64,000 nt of DNA. Origin: Acinetobacter calcoaceticus (lineage in GTDB: Bacteria > Pseudomonadota > Gammaproteobacteria > Pseudomonadales > Moraxellaceae). The notes below the pieces were generated by a model that was not told the origin of the DNA, did not search any database, and worked only from the letters and a program-made list of their open reading frames with translations. Position 1 is the first letter of the stretch. Each line of letters opens with the position of its first letter. The translations under genes and the position numbers were made by a program. The stretch is from NCBI RefSeq assembly GCF_004345325.1, contig NZ_SLVJ01000001.1, forward strand, positions 186,001 to 250,000, given 5' to 3'. Shown here one piece after another: positions 29,453-38,691 of this stretch.

Positions 29453-30184
29453 ATGAAGTTTAAAAAAGGTAAATTTTTATTGGGGGCTGCAGCATTAATG
29501 GCAGTTGCAAGCACTGTATCATATGCAGAATTAGTCATCCAAGGCACACGCGTTATTTATCCCTCAGATGCGCGTGAGATTACACTACAACTCGATAATA
29601 CCGGTGGCACCCCCTCGTTGATCCAAGCGTGGATCGATAATGGCGATGAGAAAATAACACCAGATCAATCCACAGTCCCATTTATGATTACCCCACCTAT
29701 TTCACGGATTGAACCAAAAAAAAGTCAAACCCTAAGAATCACAGCATTACCCAATGCTTCGCAGTTCGATCAAAAACAAGAAACTGTACTCTGGCTGAAT
29801 GTCATTGATATCCCACCAAAACCAGAATCTGTAAATGAGACTGCGGTTCCAGAAAACTATATACAGTTGGCGGTTCGCTCAAGGATTAAATTTTTCTACC
29901 GCCCTGCTGCGCTGGTCAAAGATGCTTTCGAGGCACCTGAGAAAATACAATGGATCAAATCAGCAGATAAACTCGTGATTAAAAATCCTACTCCGTACCA
30001 TATCACCGTGAATTCGATCCTACAAAAGGACGGTTCAAAATCTTTAGATTTACTTTCTGAAAGCCTGATGCTTAAACCCTTTTCAGAGCACTCAGTGCCG
30101 TTTAAAAACAATAACTTAAATGACATGAGCTTTGTAAATATTAATGATTATGGGGGACATGCTGAGTACAAAATTAAACTTTAA
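29453..30184 (+). CDS. Periplasmic fimbrial chaperone, PapD-like (243 aa)
   Basis: It holds unfolded pilins in the periplasm by donor-strand complementation. A signal peptide (residues about 1-25, ending VSYAEL) precedes two Ig-like domains. Domain 1 shows ELVIQGTRVIYPSDAREITLQL and the edge strand SQTLRITAL; the key Arg of the chaperone family is in the first strand (near TRVIYP), and the conserved Lys is in the LVIKNPTPYHITVNSI strand of domain 2. ATG at 29453. It lies between subunit and usher. Confidence 0.9.
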   Translation: MKFKKGKFLLGAAALMAVASTVSYAELVIQGTRVIYPSDAREITLQLDNTGGTPSLIQAWIDNGDEKITPDQSTVPFMITPPISRIEPKKSQTLRITALPNASQFDQKQETVLWLNVIDIPPKPESVNETAVPENYIQLAVRSRIKFFYRPAALVKDAFEAPEKIQWIKSADKLVIKNPTPYHITVNSILQKDGSKSLDLLSESLMLKPFSEHSVPFKNNNLNDMSFVNINDYGGHAEYKIKL

Positions 30185-30264
30185 AGATTAAATTTTTAAA
30201 TAACTTAACCACCATTTTTATAAACACTATTACAAGACCTACTCATACGAAAGGCGGGGTTTTT

Positions 30265-32820
30265 ATGTCAAGATGCTACTCACCCTATAGGTTTCTAAGG
30301 CGCCATGTTCGCTATTGTCTAGCAAGTGGTATTATCACTATGGCCCTGCCATTCATGGTCCATGCTGAAGAAACTTCACAAGAAAATAAAACGACTGAAA
30401 CTGATTTTAATGCAAACTTTCTCAACGGTGATGCAAGTGAAATCGATCTATCCAACTATAAATATGCCAATACCGTCATTCCTGGGGAATATAATGTAGA
30501 TATATATGTCAACGATCAGTGGTTTGGAAAGCGCCGCTTGATGTTTAATGCCACTGAAGGCAAAAAAAGTGCCACCACCTGTTTTACTGAAAACACCCTC
30601 TTAGAATACGGTGTCAAAAAAAAACTCATGCTTCAACCTAGCTCTCTGCAGCCAGGTGGATGTTACAAAATTGAAGAATGGGTAGAGCATGCTTTTTATG
30701 AATTTGACAGCTCTCGTCTACGTGTGGATATTTCGATTCCTCAGATCGCACTACAGCAAAATGCCCAAGGCTATATCGACCCAAGTGTGTGGGATCGCGG
30801 TATCAATGCCGGTTTTTTATCCTACTCTGGTGGTGCATACAAGACATTTTACCAAGGTGATATGAACGACCAAGACAACACCCATGCCTATATGAGTCTC
30901 AATGCTGGGTTAAATCTTGCAGGCTGGCAATTTAGACATACTGGTCATTGGAATTGGCAAGATAACACACGAGCAGGTCGATCCAAGTCAAAGTATCAAT
31001 CTAATACCAACTATTTACAGCGCGCCTTCCCCCAATATCGGGGTACCCTGACCCTTGGAGATAGCAATAGTAATGGGGAGATATTTGACTCATTTAGCTA
31101 TAGAGGTGTGGACTTCTCTAGTGATGATCGCATGCTTCCAAACAGTATGGTCGGTTATGCGCCACAAATTCGCGGCAATGCTAAAACCAATGCTAAAGTC
31201 GAAGTTCGCCAACAAGGTCAGCTGATTTATCAAACGACAGTGGCACCAGGAAGTTTCGAAATTAATGATCTTTATCCCACTGGATTTGGTGGTGAACTCG
31301 AAGTTTCAGTGATTGAGGCCAATGGTGACATTCAAATCATCTCTGTCCCCTATGCCTCTGTCGTACAGATGTTAAGACCTGGTATGAACCGCTATTCATT
31401 CACGCTCGGTCAATTTCGTGATAGTTTCATTGATGACAAACCTTGGGTAGGTCAATTCAAATACCAACATGGTATCAACAACTATGTGACGGGTTATACT
31501 GGGCTGCAAGCCGCCAGTGACTTTACTTCAGTCTTAATTGGAGCCGCGATTGGCACCCCGATCGGTGCAGTGGCATTCGATGTCACCCATTCCAATACTG
31601 ACTTTGAGAAACAAGGCTCCCAATCAGGACAAAGTTATAAGCTCAGTTATAGTAAATTGATTACGCCCACCAAAACCAATCTGACCTTAGCAGCATATCG
31701 CTATTCAACTGAGAATTTTTATAATTTGCGTGATGCGATGCTGATCCGCGACTTTGAAGAAAGAGGCCTCTATGCGGATACCTATGGCAAACAGCGTAGT
31801 GAATTTCAAATCACGCTCAACCAAGGTCTACCTAAAGATTGGGGGAATTTCTATCTGATTGGTTCTTGGTTAGATTATTGGAACACGGATGAGAGTAGAA
31901 AAAATTATCAAATTGGCTATAGCAATAACTATCGCTTATTGAGCTACGCCTTTTCTGTCAATAAGCGCGAAATACAATATGACAATCGATATTCAGAGGA
32001 TGATACCGAATACCTTATGTCTTTCTCCTTCCCATGGGAGTTTAAAAAACAGCGTGCCAATGTCTATGCCTCAGTGACGCAGGACAGCCAAAATGTAGGC
32101 TTCTCTAATGCGGTCAATGATCACTTTAGCTATGGTGCATCTATGTCACATCAAGACTATGAAAAACCGTCATTTAATACCAATGCAAACTATCGTGGTA
32201 ACTATGCCTCAGTCGGCGGGAGTTATAGTTATTCAGACCAATACCAGCAAGCGATGCTGAATATTATGGGTAACGTTGTAGCCCATGCCGGTGGCGTACA
32301 CTTTGGTGCAGATCAAGGTCAAACCATGGTCTTGGTTTATGCTCCGGATGCTGCCGGTGCCAAAGTAAACAACAGCCCAGGTTTAAGTATCAATAAAGCG
32401 GGTTATGCTGTCATTCCTTATGTAACGCCATACCGCCTAACGGATGTGACTTTAGATCCTCAGAACATGTCAAGCAAAGTTGAACTCGAGACATCAAGCC
32501 AACGCATAGCACCTTATGCAGGCGCAATATCCAAAGTTAACTTCAATACTAAAACTGGCTATGCAGTGTATATCCATACCAACAACAGTGAAGGTAAGAC
32601 ACTTCCTTTTGCCGCTCAAGTATATAACTCTAAAAATGAAGTCGTGGGCATCGTTGCTCAAGGCAGTATGGTTTACTTGCGCTCACAACAGCTAAAAGAC
32701 CAGATCACAGTGAAATGGGGTGAAGGTGCAGACAAACAATGTCAACTCAACTATGACATCACCCAACAGGTACAAACTGACAAACAGAATATGATCATGA
32801 CAGAGGCTATTTGCAAATGA
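30265..32820 (+). CDS. Outer-membrane fimbrial usher, FimD/PapC type (851 aa)
   Basis: The usher is the outer-membrane pore through which the fimbria is assembled. A signal peptide ends near PFMVHAEE (about residue 34). It has an N-terminal chaperone-binding domain with FNANFLNGDASEIDLSNY, a 24-strand barrel with a plug domain (around GYAPQIRGNAKTNAKVEVRQ), and C-terminal domains with VVGIVAQGSMVYLRSQ. Length matches the family of about 830-880 residues. Its stop overlaps the start of the next gene by ATGA. The start region has a basic tail MSRCYSPYRFLRRH before the hydrophobic signal. Confidence 0.95.
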   Translation: MSRCYSPYRFLRRHVRYCLASGIITMALPFMVHAEETSQENKTTETDFNANFLNGDASEIDLSNYKYANTVIPGEYNVDIYVNDQWFGKRRLMFNATEGKKSATTCFTENTLLEYGVKKKLMLQPSSLQPGGCYKIEEWVEHAFYEFDSSRLRVDISIPQIALQQNAQGYIDPSVWDRGINAGFLSYSGGAYKTFYQGDMNDQDNTHAYMSLNAGLNLAGWQFRHTGHWNWQDNTRAGRSKSKYQSNTNYLQRAFPQYRGTLTLGDSNSNGEIFDSFSYRGVDFSSDDRMLPNSMVGYAPQIRGNAKTNAKVEVRQQGQLIYQTTVAPGSFEINDLYPTGFGGELEVSVIEANGDIQIISVPYASVVQMLRPGMNRYSFTLGQFRDSFIDDKPWVGQFKYQHGINNYVTGYTGLQAASDFTSVLIGAAIGTPIGAVAFDVTHSNTDFEKQGSQSGQSYKLSYSKLITPTKTNLTLAAYRYSTENFYNLRDAMLIRDFEERGLYADTYGKQRSEFQITLNQGLPKDWGNFYLIGSWLDYWNTDESRKNYQIGYSNNYRLLSYAFSVNKREIQYDNRYSEDDTEYLMSFSFPWEFKKQRANVYASVTQDSQNVGFSNAVNDHFSYGASMSHQDYEKPSFNTNANYRGNYASVGGSYSYSDQYQQAMLNIMGNVVAHAGGVHFGADQGQTMVLVYAPDAAGAKVNNSPGLSINKAGYAVIPYVTPYRLTDVTLDPQNMSSKVELETSSQRIAPYAGAISKVNFNTKTGYAVYIHTNNSEGKTLPFAAQVYNSKNEVVGIVAQGSMVYLRSQQLKDQITVKWGEGADKQCQLNYDITQQVQTDKQNMIMTEAICK

Positions 32821-33917
32821 AAAATATATTAATGGCTACAGCCATCTTGACCATGAGCCTAGCTCTCTGCACTCAGGTTCAAGCTGTTGGTTGTACATTC
32901 AACGGAGCTGCAAATCCGAATCTTTGGAATAATTTCGACATAAATGCAACAGGTACCATAGTCGTCAACCAGTCTGATCCAGAATTTAAAGTATTAAAAT
33001 CAATTACGACTGACTTCCCCGCTGTAACGCCTTTATTCCAAGCTTCGTGTCTAAAGGGTGAGGCACCTTTCTTCTATTACGGTTCACTTGAATTTCCGGT
33101 AGGTAGTGCAGGGCAGCCAAAAAGTTTTTTCAGTACAGGTGTTTCGGGCATATATTATGCGTTGAAAGTAACTTCAAGAGTGACGACTAAAGCATTAGAT
33201 GGATCAAATATCAAGGTATCTATGATAGACGATGCGTATGTTCATCAAAGGTTTTCAGGTTTTATGGCTCCATTAGAAGAAAATTCCTTGGTTGATATCA
33301 CACCCATCAGTGCTACATTGGAAATTGTCAAAGGGAGCACATTGGTTACTCCATTGCCAGGCACGTTGAGATCAATACCTGCTTTAGGATATGTAACGGA
33401 ATCCAATGCTTCTCCAGAAACGCATAACTTTAGCAACAGAATACATCTTAATAGCTCGCTTAAAATCGTCGAAGGCGCCAAATGTACGTTTGGAGCTAGC
33501 AAGGATCGATTTATAACACTCGCAAAAACTAGTCGGGTTATGTTTAGTGGCATTGGCAGTACGGCTTCCGCAAAACCTTTTGATATGAGTGTCATATGCC
33601 AGACAGCTCCTACTGCGTATGAGAGTAAGATTAAAGTCAGTTATGACTTTGTACCAGATAGCAGTAATATGACAGTGCTCAGCAATACAGCGGATCCCAC
33701 CACTAAAGCCAGCGGCGTTGGTATACAGTTACTCTGGGACGGTGCAGCAGATAAAGGACCGATTAAATCAAATGATATTTTCACCATTGGTAATAATATA
33801 TCAACTCAAGGTGGGACATATATGGCAAACATGATTGCACAGTACTACCAGACTGAATCGATTATGACACCAGGGCTCGTAACCGGCATGGCAACTGTAA
33901 CCATTCATCAGGACTAA
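32817..33917 (+). CDS. Fimbrial tip adhesin (366 aa)
   Basis: A secreted two-domain fimbrial tip protein. A signal peptide ends near VQAVGC (about 24). The N-terminal lectin-like domain is unique in sequence, and the C-terminal pilin domain has cysteines near EGAKCTFG and MSVICQT and ends GMATVTIHQD. It starts with ATGA overlapping the usher stop and ends the operon, where tip adhesins such as FimH lie. A receptor cannot be inferred. Confidence 0.8.
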   Translation: MKNILMATAILTMSLALCTQVQAVGCTFNGAANPNLWNNFDINATGTIVVNQSDPEFKVLKSITTDFPAVTPLFQASCLKGEAPFFYYGSLEFPVGSAGQPKSFFSTGVSGIYYALKVTSRVTTKALDGSNIKVSMIDDAYVHQRFSGFMAPLEENSLVDITPISATLEIVKGSTLVTPLPGTLRSIPALGYVTESNASPETHNFSNRIHLNSSLKIVEGAKCTFGASKDRFITLAKTSRVMFSGIGSTASAKPFDMSVICQTAPTAYESKIKVSYDFVPDSSNMTVLSNTADPTTKASGVGIQLLWDGAADKGPIKSNDIFTIGNNISTQGGTYMANMIAQYYQTESIMTPGLVTGMATVTIHQD

Positions 33918-33960
33918 GCCTACGAATCACCCCAAGCATCATTCGATTGCTGCATGATGT

Positions 33961-33999
33961 AAAAATAGAGCTTGACCCAATGGTCAAGCTCTATTTTTT
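33961..33999. terminator. Bidirectional terminator after fimbrial operon
   Basis: A 17-bp perfect stem (A5T then AGAGCTTGACC with its complement) around CAAT, with T-runs on both strands. It ends the fimbrial operon and the convergent lipoprotein gene. Confidence 0.92.
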
Positions 34000-34029
34000 G
34001 CGTCATTCAACCCGTTTAAAGATGGATCA

Positions 34030-34443
34030 TCATGGACATAACTTGGTTTGAAAAGCTTTGCTGTTACTACCACGAGCACATTGGTAGCTTTTGTCGGTTT
34101 TCGCCAAACTCCACTGATCATTCTGCTGTTTAAACTGATAGATGGTGCGGATCGCAGAGACCGAGTCATCCATTAAGCCACTTTGCACCACGGTGATTTG
34201 TGCTGCAGTTGGTGATTCAACTTGATTAAACACTTGCTGGATCGAAACGCTATTCAACGCTTGTGATAGATCAGGTTGGAGTTTAAAAATCTGCTGTAAA
34301 GGTGATAGTGTGCTAGCCGCCTGCTCAATCTTTGTTGCGGGTACAACGTCTGCTGCAGGTTGTTTTTTATAGAGTGATTGCACTGTACCGCAGGCAGTTA
34401 AACTTGCCGCCAATAACAATGTGCTCAATAATCTTAATTGCAT
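34030..34443 (-). CDS. Small putative lipoprotein (137 aa)
   Basis: The start MQLRLLSTLLLAASLTACGT is a lipoprotein signal with lipobox LTAC and the acylated cysteine at 18. The mature part has no recognised domain. It includes a motif region LSPLQQIFKLQPDLSQALNSVS and two C-terminal cysteines (SYQC and KLCP). The ATG at 34443 has GAGGAA upstream; an earlier ATG would add MIEEQT. Likely anchored in the outer or inner membrane. Function unknown. Confidence 0.7.
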   Translation of the reverse strand: MQLRLLSTLLLAASLTACGTVQSLYKKQPAADVVPATKIEQAASTLSPLQQIFKLQPDLSQALNSVSIQQVFNQVESPTAAQITVVQSGLMDDSVSAIRTIYQFKQQNDQWSLAKTDKSYQCARGSNSKAFQTKLCP

Positions 34444-34466
34444 GGTTTGTTCCTCGATCATGGGCC

Positions 34467-34491
34467 ATTCAGCGCTAAGCTAACGCTGAAT
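34467..34491. repeat. Inverted repeat ATTCAGCG/CGCTGAAT
   Basis: A perfect 8-bp inverted repeat with a 9-base loop lies between the DUF4375 gene and the lipoprotein gene on the minus strand. No U-run; it may be a weak terminator or operator. Confidence 0.35.
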
Positions 34492-34522
34492 GCTGTAGAT
34501 GGATTTATGTGGTAATGGCCTA

Positions 34523-35341
34523 TTATTCATCACCTTCTACTGCGAAACCAGACACATCGACTTCAACGATCAGTTGATGATCAGCGCCCTTGAACATTTG
34601 TGCGCGATCGCCAAAATCCAACATATAGAAATGACCTTGCTCAGTCAGAAAGTGCCATGCCAATACTGTTTCATCTTTATGCCAGGGATCATTCATGGTG
34701 ACACGATCTAAAACCTGCCCTGCCGCATCACACAGTGCCTCGATCACGGTCAGATAGCGGGGTTGATTGAGCTTTGCCGCAGCGATACGCTGTTCGAGAT
34801 TGGGGATTTGGCTTGCAGCTTGATCTAAATAGGCTGCGATCTCCCCTTCATCCATGACTTTGAGTTGTGGATGCTGCTTTAACCACTGGCTGTTCAGCGC
34901 CACCAAATCTTCACGCTGACTTAGACCATCGAAAGCATCATCAAAACGGCTGAGGACTTCACGCTGTTGGTTTTCACCAAAATATTCGCCATCAACATAC
35001 TGTGCCAATTGCTCATCACTAAACTGATTCAGCAGTGCAACATTTTTTTCAAATAACAGCGCATGGCGCTTGGCCTGCATGGCATTGAGGCCATCAGCAA
35101 TCCAAGTCAGCATACGCTCATCCCAACCGCTGTTGTAGACGAACTGAGAAAACCCACCATTTTCAATTTGCGCCAGATAATAATCGACATGATAACTTTG
35201 CAATGCCGCAACACTGACATCGTCATAGTCGAGATAACGATTAAAGGCTGCATTTAAATTATCAATATTGGACATGATAATGTCATAAGAATCATCACTG
35301 TCGAGACTTTGTTGCGAGACGATGATTGCAGAATTCAACAT
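34523..35341 (-). CDS. DUF4375 (DMP19-like) protein (272 aa)
   Basis: The segment QIENGGFSQFVYNSGWDER is the signature of the DUF4375/DMP19-like family. DMP19 is reported as a DNA-mimic protein in Neisseria; most relatives are uncharacterised. The protein is strikingly acidic (repeats such as YLDYDDVSV, FDDAFDGLSQREDL and a VEGDE end), in line with a DNA-mimic idea but not proof. A second in-frame ATG at 35275 gives MSNIDNLNAAF. Neither start has a strong ribosome site. Cytoplasmic; no partners evident. Confidence 0.65.
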   Translation of the reverse strand: MLNSAIIVSQQSLDSDDSYDIIMSNIDNLNAAFNRYLDYDDVSVAALQSYHVDYYLAQIENGGFSQFVYNSGWDERMLTWIADGLNAMQAKRHALLFEKNVALLNQFSDEQLAQYVDGEYFGENQQREVLSRFDDAFDGLSQREDLVALNSQWLKQHPQLKVMDEGEIAAYLDQAASQIPNLEQRIAAAKLNQPRYLTVIEALCDAAGQVLDRVTMNDPWHKDETVLAWHFLTEQGHFYMLDFGDRAQMFKGADHQLIVEVDVSGFAVEGDE

Positions 35342-35467
35342 AGGGATTCAGGTTTTTAAAAGACGTTGCCCCAACATAACAAAAACCAAGCCTGAGATGT
35401 GAAACACGGCGTGAAGAAGTTATGAAAAGTTTTGCTATCAAGCATGATTGTCATACTGCTCGCATTG

Positions 35468-35498
35468 AAAAAGCCAGCTGATTTAGCTGGCTTCTTTT
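35468..35498 (-). terminator. Terminator after the FAD-linked oxidase gene
   Basis: AAGCCAGCT and AGCTGGCTT form a perfect 9-bp stem with a 5-base loop. On the minus strand a T-run follows; on the plus strand CTTCTTTTTA follows. Confidence 0.85.
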
Positions 35499-35518
35499 TA
35501 GTAACTTAAATCAATCGA

Positions 35519-36928
35519 TTACAGATCAAACAATTTGCCCGGGTTCATGATGCCATTTGGATCAAAGACTTTTTTCAAGGCGCGCATATATTCGATTTCT
35601 TCCGCTGAGCGACTGTAGTCCAAATACGGTTTTTTGGTCATGCCCACACCATGCTCTGCGGAAATTGAACCATCATATTTTTTTACTGTTTCAAATACAT
35701 ACTTGTTCACCACCTGACAGCGGCTAAAGAATTCGTCTTTACTCAACTCAGCAGGTTTTAAGATATTGAGATGCAGGTTGCCATCACCAATATGTCCAAA
35801 CCAGCAAATTTCAAAATCAGGATAGTTGTTCGCCACGATTGCATCAATTTCTTCAATAAATGCAGGAACATGGGTGATCAACACCGAGATGTCATTTTTA
35901 TATGGAATAAACGGTGCAATGGATTCAGAAATATCTTCACGTAAACGCCAGAGGTTTTGTGCTTGCTCTAGGCTTTGACTCATCACGCCATCAAGAACCC
36001 AACCCTGCTCCATGCAGTGTTCAAACAGTTCCATCGCTGCATCCATGATCGGTTCATAAGGTGCTTCAAATTCAAGCAACACATAGAACGGGCATTCGCT
36101 TGCGAAAGGCGCTTGTACATGACCATGATCAAGCACTTTCTGCATCGCAGATTGACCAAAAAACTCAAATGCAGTCAGATCGATTTTACTTTGGAATGCA
36201 TGCAGTACTGGCATAATCGCAGCGAAATCAGGCACGCCCAACACCATCACTTGCAAGTCGTGCGGTTGACGTTCTAGCTTGATCTCCGCTTCAGTGACGA
36301 TACCTAAGGTCCCTTCACCACCGATGAATAGATGTTGTAGCGCATAACCAGTGGCATTTTTAATCATGCCTTTATTCAAACGCAGTAGATCGCCTTTGCC
36401 CGTCACCACGGTTAGACCCAACACCCAGTTACGGGTCATGCCATATTTGATGACTTTAATACCGCCGGCATTGGTACCGATGTTACCGCCCATTTGCGAT
36501 GAGCCAGCAGATGCAAAATCAACAGGATAGTACATGCCCTGTTGTTCAGCGTAATTCTGTAATTGTTCAGTCACCACACCAGATTGAATCCGAACCATAC
36601 GATCCGCAGGGAAGAATTCAAGAATTTGGTTCATCTTGTCCATGCTGACCACGATTTCGCCATTGGCTGCAACCGCACCCGCAGACAACCCGGTACGCCC
36701 ACCGCTTGGGGTGATCGCAATACCGGATTGATTCGCCAATTTGACGATCGCTTGTACCTGTTCAGTGCTTGAAGGAAATACGATCACAGATGGATTTGGA
36801 TCAAAATGCTTGGTGTGATCACGCCCCCAATTTTCGAGACTATCTCGATCTGTTTTAATACGATTTTCACCGACTATAGCGGTCAATTGGGTTAATAAAT
36901 CAGCTGTTAGAGCGACTGGAGCATTCAT
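35519..36928 (-). CDS. FAD-linked D-2-hydroxyglutarate dehydrogenase-like oxidase (469 aa)
   Basis: A flavoprotein of the FAD_binding_4 / GlcD-type family. The FAD domain shows PSGGRTGLSAGAVAANGEIVVSM and GGNIGTNAGGIKVIKYG; the C-terminal FAD-linked oxidase domain has CWFGHIGDGNLHLNI and ISAEHGVGMTKKPYL. These fit D-2-hydroxyglutarate dehydrogenase and D-lactate or glycolate oxidase subunits. The gene is divergent from serA, whose product can make D-2-hydroxyglutarate as a side reaction, so I favour the 2-hydroxyglutarate role. No iron-sulfur partner is adjacent, which argues against glycolate oxidase. Confidence 0.82.
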   Translation of the reverse strand: MNAPVALTADLLTQLTAIVGENRIKTDRDSLENWGRDHTKHFDPNPSVIVFPSSTEQVQAIVKLANQSGIAITPSGGRTGLSAGAVAANGEIVVSMDKMNQILEFFPADRMVRIQSGVVTEQLQNYAEQQGMYYPVDFASAGSSQMGGNIGTNAGGIKVIKYGMTRNWVLGLTVVTGKGDLLRLNKGMIKNATGYALQHLFIGGEGTLGIVTEAEIKLERQPHDLQVMVLGVPDFAAIMPVLHAFQSKIDLTAFEFFGQSAMQKVLDHGHVQAPFASECPFYVLLEFEAPYEPIMDAAMELFEHCMEQGWVLDGVMSQSLEQAQNLWRLREDISESIAPFIPYKNDISVLITHVPAFIEEIDAIVANNYPDFEICWFGHIGDGNLHLNILKPAELSKDEFFSRCQVVNKYVFETVKKYDGSISAEHGVGMTKKPYLDYSRSAEEIEYMRALKKVFDPNGIMNPGKLFDL

Positions 36929-37225
36929 CGTTTACAGACCTAGCAAGAATTGAACAAGTGGAGGGAAGGATCTTAGGGCTTGGCAATATGCAAGCAACGA
37001 TCATTTCGTTGTGCAGTATAAAACATTTTCAAAGTAAACCGCAGCCTGATTGTGGCTAACTTAGCCAATGAGAGCGCATTTAATAATGATGCGATCGGAA
37101 GTATGCCGCCATGCTAAGACATTGATTTTAAAATATGAGCGACTGAGGTCAGAAAGCAAATGCGTATAAAGCTGCGCTTATGCTATGATACCGCGACCAA
37201 ATTTGGCCTTTGTAGCGGAGCCGTA

Positions 37226-38458
37226 ATGAGCCAACATCTTTCACTACCTAAAGATAAAATTCGTTTCCTATTGCTAGAAGGTGTGCATCAAAATGCAATC
37301 GACACCTTGAATGCAGCGGGTTATACCAATATCGATGCTCGTAAAACAGCGCTTGAAGGCGAAGCACTGCTTGAAGCGATTAAAGATGCACACTTTGTTG
37401 GTATCCGTTCCCGTACTCAATTGACTGAAGAGGTTTTTGAAGCAGCGAATAAGCTGATTGCAGTAGGTTGTTTCTGTATCGGAACCAACCAAGTGAACCT
37501 TAATGCTGCGATGATTCGCGGTATTCCAGTCTTTAATGCCCCGTACTCAAATACACGTTCCGTAGCAGAATTGGTTCTTGCTGAAACCATTCTATTGCTT
37601 CGTGGCGTACCTGAAAAATCTGCATCTTGTCACCGTGGTGGCTGGAACAAATCTGCAGCGGGTTCTTTTGAAACACGCGGTAAAACTCTAGGTATTGTCG
37701 GTTACGGCTCTATTGGCTCACAACTTTCTGTTTTGGCAGAAAGCTTGGGTATGCACGTGATTTATTATGATGCTGTGACCAAATTACCAATGGGTAATGC
37801 GCGTCAAGTCGGCTCATTAAATGAATTGTTGGCAACCGCAGATGTTGTCACTCTACATGTGCCAGATGTCCCATCTACACGCAATTTCTTTGGCAAAGCA
37901 CAATTTGCCCAAATGAAAGCGGGCTCAATCTTCATCAATGCGGCACGTGGTACCTGTGTCATCATCGAAGATCTTGCTGATGCGATTAAATCAGGCCACG
38001 TTGCGGGTGCGGCAATTGACGTATTCCCGAAAGAACCAAAAGCCAATGGCGAAGAATTCGTTTCCCCACTACGCGGTTTAGACAATGTGATCTTGACCCC
38101 ACACGTGGGCGGATCAACCATGGAAGCACAAGCCAATATCGGTCTTGAAGTGGCAGAGAAATTTGTTGCTTACTCAGACAAAGGTATGACCTTATCTGCA
38201 GTGAACTTCCCTGAAATCGCATTGCCATTGACTGAAGGCAAACATCGTTTGTTGCACATCCATAAAAATGTGCCAGGCGTATTGTCTAAGATCAACAACT
38301 TGTTCGCTGAGCAAGGCATCAATATCTCAGGTCAATCATTGATGACCAAAGGTGATGTCGGTTACTTGGTAATGGATGTTGACGCAACTGCATCTCAAGA
38401 AGCGCTTGATACCTTGCAACATGTTGAAGGCACCATCCGCGTTCGCATCTTGTTCTAA
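37226..38458 (+). CDS. serA: D-3-phosphoglycerate dehydrogenase (410 aa)
   Basis: SerA oxidises 3-phosphoglycerate with NAD, the first step of serine synthesis. The NAD-binding Rossmann motif is LGIVGYGSIGSQL; the active-site His is in TPHVGGSTMEAQ and catalytic Glu/Arg lie in the conserved regions around VVTLHVPDVPSTRN and INAARGTCVIIEDL. A C-terminal ACT domain (about 336-410) for serine feedback ends KGDVGYLVMDVDA. The ATG at 37226 follows GGAG with five-base spacing. The stop codon lies inside the first unit of a 14-bp repeat array. Divergent from the hydroxyglutarate dehydrogenase. Confidence 0.95.
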   Translation: MSQHLSLPKDKIRFLLLEGVHQNAIDTLNAAGYTNIDARKTALEGEALLEAIKDAHFVGIRSRTQLTEEVFEAANKLIAVGCFCIGTNQVNLNAAMIRGIPVFNAPYSNTRSVAELVLAETILLLRGVPEKSASCHRGGWNKSAAGSFETRGKTLGIVGYGSIGSQLSVLAESLGMHVIYYDAVTKLPMGNARQVGSLNELLATADVVTLHVPDVPSTRNFFGKAQFAQMKAGSIFINAARGTCVIIEDLADAIKSGHVAGAAIDVFPKEPKANGEEFVSPLRGLDNVILTPHVGGSTMEAQANIGLEVAEKFVAYSDKGMTLSAVNFPEIALPLTEGKHRLLHIHKNVPGVLSKINNLFAEQGINISGQSLMTKGDVGYLVMDVDATASQEALDTLQHVEGTIRVRILF

Positions 38459-38533
38459 GAACCTTGCTTTAAGACCGTGGCTCTAAGAACGTTGTTCTAA
38501 GACTGTAGTTCTAAACGCATTGTTTTAAAGTCG
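38450..38533. repeat. Six 14-bp tandem units across the serA stop codon
   Basis: Units: TTGTTCTAAGAACC, TTGCTTTAAGACCG, TGGCTCTAAGAACG, TTGTTCTAAGACTG, TAGTTCTAAACGCA and TTGTTTTAAAGTCG. All are exactly 14 bp and share a TAA in the same place. The first unit holds the last codons and stop of serA. A related 14-bp array is at 43187-43270. Confidence 0.9.
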
Positions 38534-38579
38534 TACACAGTTAAGGATTTCAGGGTTGTAACACAGCGCTGAAATCCAA

Positions 38580-38642
38580 CAAAAACCACGCTGACAACAA
38601 GGCTGCATGTTATGCTACCTCGCTGCAAGTTGTGGTTTTTTT
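38580..38642 (+). terminator. Possible terminator before the first EamA gene
   Basis: AAAAACCAC and GTGGTTTTT can pair across a long 40-base loop and a T8 run follows. The long loop makes it uncertain. Confidence 0.35.
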
Positions 38643-38691
38643 TAGGTCTGCAACTTTTGAATTACTCTTAGCTCGCAGCCGTGGTGTAGAT

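Noticed and set aside
38632..38691. Upstream GTG start for the first EamA transporter
   Set aside because: The extra 20 codons fall in the T-run of a likely terminator and add a non-conserved N-terminus.
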